A DNA stretch of 32,159 nt, taken from the NCBI GenBank assembly GCA_003427395.1, contig BFEA01000074.1, positions 265,268 through 297,426 on the forward strand, written 5' to 3'. The DNA is from Chara braunii. Taxonomy: Eukaryota > Streptophyta > Charophyceae > Charales > Characeae. The translations under genes were made by a program, and so were the position numbers. Of the stretch, positions 29,723-32,159 are shown one piece after another. Positions within the stretch are counted from its first letter, which is position 1. Each line of letters opens with the position of its first letter. The notes beneath the pieces were generated by a model. That model did no database searches and was not told where the DNA came from. It saw nothing but the letters and a program-made list of their open reading frames with translations.

Positions 29723-30124
29723 GACGCCACAGGCGTCTGAACTAAGTCTCGAAAACTTTTAGTCTCTCAGTCATAGGTCAGGCATGAATAAACTTTTGGC
29801 AATGTCAGTCTCATCAGGTCCTTCAATCCAACGAAAAAAAGGCGGACAGCGTCCGACGTTTAAAATCCCCGACAAATACCTTTATCAGGGTATTTGCCCC
29901 GACAACATTTCCAGGCCCCATTGAACGACGTCCCCGTCGTTCACCCTATATTAATAAATAATATAGGTCTGTCTGGATTCTTATGGAACTCCTTTGTAAA
30001 AATAATAACAAAATTCACCCAATCACAACTAGGCCGAAGCTTATACCAAAATCTAAATCATTCATTTGGTAGTTTAAAATTCATCACCTATGAATGGTCT
30101 TACTGAGCGACGTTCCCGTCGCTC
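29723..30124. repeat. cluster of seven hairpins including an LTR-B-type terminus
   Basis: Perfect stems at 29723-29737 (GACGCC/GGCGTC), 29843-29855 (CGGAC/GTCCG), 29874-29895 (AAATACC/GGTATTT), 29923-29942 (8 bp), 29946-29968 (CCTATATTA/TAATATAGG), 30079-30095 (ATTCAT/ATGAAT) and 30105-30124 (8 bp). The stretch 29862-29904 resembles the end of LTR-B (hairpin, GGGTATT, then GCNCCGACA), and the next hairpin lies about 20 bp further on, as at 873-910. This suggests a distant LTR-B relative. Confidence 0.6.
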
Positions 30125-30389
30125 TTCATCAAGACAACATTAGAAACTTCATAAGACTTCAATAGATACTTCGTTAACAGAAAAAATGTGCGAAAATTCC
30201 TTCTGTTTTTCAACTTCTAGAATGTTGAAATCAACATTTGAGTATGGAGAAGGGTTCCCGTCAACTGTTTGTAGCGACACTTATCATATGTTCAACAATG
30301 GTGCCAACTAGTTGTCAACATCGCCATCATAATTTCAACTTGTTTTCAACATTTATCCAGCGCGCGCTTTACTGTCGTCTAACAACATG

Positions 30390-30664
30390 CTTGTCACTAT
30401 GGGAGTTCGCTAGTGCGGGCCTTTGAGCCATTACAGAATGGGGCTTGTCGTTGCAAATGGCTCGCACTAACGAACTTTTCATATTCTTGACCACACTAAC
30501 AAACTTGTGATACATTATCTGGCCCGCACTAGTGAGCTTGTCATATTCTGGCCCGCATTAGCGAGCTTGTTACTGTGGGAGTTCGCTAGTGCGAGCCTTT
30601 GAGCCATTACAGAATGGGGCTTGTCGTTGCAAATGGCCCGAACTAGCGAACTTGTGATACATTA
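30390..30664. repeat. duplicated short inverted-repeat element plus ~30-bp tandem units
   Basis: Two direct copies (starting near 30390 and 30566) share CTTGTNACTNTGGGAGTTCGCTAG and the following ~60 bp almost exactly. Each copy has arms AGTTCGCTAGTGCG(G/A)GCC and a near-complement (GGCCCGAACTAGCGAACT in the second), so each can fold into an 18-bp stem with a ~37-nt loop. Between them are four ~30-bp units of the type GGCCCGCACTAGCGAGCTTGTC. MITE-like, but no target-site duplication identified. Confidence 0.7.
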
Positions 30665-31262
30665 TTTCCCTGCGTGCCAAGTGTGCTTTCCTGTCCTGTA
30701 CACCAAGTTGTGCCGAGCTGCCGCGATACATGTTCTCCCTAACCGCCTCAAGAAGGGGTTTTATGTTGTAATTTGTGTTGCTTTTATGTTGTCTGAAGAA
30801 GGGGATCCTAACCGCTTTCCCGACAATAGATCCCTCTTCGAAATGGAAATGACAGCACGCGGCTCCAACCAGGGCACTCTCTGACTCGATTGTGAAAGGG
30901 GGGGTAAAGCTCATACGCAGACAGTGGGGAGGTGGGAGAAGACTCAGAGTGTCGGTGTGCGTGGGCTAGTCCACTGTCACTGGCTCCAACCTGCCGCCTT
31001 TCCCGAGGTTATGAGGCCGTTCCCCGCCAGCTGGATCCCCGCCTAGGCTGATGTTCGTAGGGGGAGGGGTAGTCAGGGAGGCACAACGACCTGCCATTGC
31101 CCGGTGTCCCCCGCCTGCGCTGCACTTCGTGCTACGCCCTGTCCCTTCGTCGCAATTGCACCGTGACGCGCCAAGTTGAGTCTGTGCTTGCATTCTCCTC
31201 TTGCTCCGCCCCTCCTCTTCTACATCTACAATATTATAAAAATCGCTATTTCTTATTGCATG

Positions 31263-31390
31263 GCCTGATCGCAGGCCGGCAACGCGCCGCGGACGGCCCA
31301 GACCGTAGGCCGATCAGAACGTTTTCTGATTGGCCTGCGATCTGGGCCGTCCGCGGCGCGTCACCGGCAACGGCCCAGATCGTAGGCCTG
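31263..31390. repeat. long near-perfect hairpin with alternating inverted motif
   Basis: 31278-31321 pairs with 31322-31365: 44-nt arms with about 37 matches and essentially no spacer. The motif GGCCCAGAYCGTAGGCC occurs forward at 31296, reversed at 31332-31348 and forward again near 31372, and a related GGCCTGATCGCAGGCC starts the block. G+C is much higher than in the flanks. Likely a foldback or MITE-type element, or a hairpin created by replication template switching. Confidence 0.75.
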
Positions 31391-31510
31391 CCCACCCCTC
31401 GAATCGTGTCCCATCCCTCCGCCCGCCCATCTGCCCGTAATAGTGCCCCCCCCCACACAGCTGATAGCGGATGGTGAATTTTTTATTTTTTCAGGGGTTC
31501 CACTCAAGCT

Positions 31511-31526
31511 TTTTTTTTTTTTTTTC
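31511..31526. repeat. T tract
   Basis: About 16 T in a row; nothing else recognised between 31391 and 31860. Confidence 0.7.
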
Positions 31527-31863
31527 CCCTATGTAGCTTGGGCCTGAACGGGCAAAAGTTGGAACACAAGGCTCACCTTGCTTCTGTCCCAGTAGGCCGT
31601 CGACCTCACACCGTGGGCAGCCCCAATGGCTAATGTGAGCTGTATGAGCATTCGAATGCGGACTTGTTCGTGGAGAAGTGCACGTTGCGCATGTGCGGAG
31701 TGGCACAGAAGCAGACAGAGCTATTGTATGCACCTGACCGCGAGAGCGTCCGGATTCGAGCACTGAATCCACACGCACCTGACAATGGGCCTGCGCCCTG
31801 TTTCCTTGGTTCCTTGGAAGCTGTAATTACACCTCGACAGAAGTGGGGTACAACACCCTCCTT

Positions 31864-32159
31864 GCTCATCGTGCTCGGTGCTCATCGTGCTCCGTGCTCC
31901 GTGCTTTCGATTTGGTCGGCGCTCATCTTGGTGCTCATCGTGCTCATCAGTGCTTGGTGCTTGATGCTCAACCAAGTCGGTGCTCATCGTACTCCGTGCT
32001 TTCGATTTCGTCGGCGCTCATCGTGGTCAGTGTTCATCGTGCTCATCGTGGTCGGTGCTTGATCGTGCTCATCGTGCTCATCGTGCTCATCGTGCTCATC
32101 GTGCTCATCATGCTCATCGTGCTCATCGTGGTTTGCGCTCATCGTGCTCCGTGCTTTCG
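31864..32159. repeat. 9-bp satellite (GTGCTCATC)n with higher-order variants
   Basis: The unit GTGCTCATC is repeated, perfect around 32070-32130 and mixed with GTGCTCCGT, GTGGTCGGT and GTGCTTTCGATTTNGTCGGC variants elsewhere. The block TCCGTGCTTTCGATTT recurs near 31899 and 31991, and its start at the window end, suggesting a higher-order period. It continues past the right edge. All three frames are open because the unit is a multiple of three; this is not evidence of coding. Confidence 0.9.

Noticed and set aside
31664-32062. 132-codon plus-strand ORF
   Set aside because: The 9-bp satellite keeps frames open on both strands; the protein is a translation of the repeat.

Overview
The window is eukaryotic, repeat-dominated nuclear DNA. 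I find no intact host gene, no operon and no bacterial signal. Nearly everything recognisable is a decayed transposable element or a simple, tandem or inverted repeat. The source looks like a green-lineage (streptophyte) genome. Evidence is a Ty3/gypsy element whose primer-binding site matches the 3' end of plant tRNA-Asp, several neighbouring Ty3/LINE relics and a 655-base scaffold gap. A charophyte such as Chara is my guess from the look of the Gag and Pol proteins, not something the window proves.

Layout. Bases 1-873 and 18125-19008 are two copies of one long terminal-type repeat (LTR-B), about 4% diverged. Between them, on the minus strand, lies a large Ty3/gypsy-like element (element A) read from right to left: LTR-A (12460-13082), PBS (12440-12457), Gag with a CCHC knuckle (12136 to 9974), protease, RT, RNase H, integrase (to 5776), and then a second Gag-like ORF with its own CCHC knuckle (5609 to 2809). 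Gag and Pol supply capsid, polyprotein processing, reverse transcription and integration. The role of the 3' ORF is unknown. The whole coding region is dead: at least 14 in-frame stops (mostly TAG) and several frameshifts. The protease segment (about 9450-9987) is inverted relative to everything around it.

Right of LTR-A are a second LTR/PBS-like junction (13313-13337), five ~125-bp tandem repeats, eight copies of a spaced ~28-bp motif, three 179-bp tandem repeats and the gap. Right of LTR-B copy 2 is a badly decayed plus-strand LINE (endonuclease tail and RT, 19570-21860 or further) with a 126-bp internal tandem duplication. A diverged relative of LTR-A sits at 25025-25510.

From about 27.1 kb on there is no protein coding I can support, but there is a great deal of secondary structure: a 52-bp minisatellite, a string of back-to-back perfect stem-loops (27586-28638), a U6 snRNA-derived fragment (minus strand, 28975-29034), long inverted repeats at 29122-29213, 29493-29619 and 31278-31365, covarying 8-bp hairpins shared with the LTR-B boundary, and a 9-bp satellite running off the right edge. 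This stem-loop-rich stretch is the least explained part of the window.
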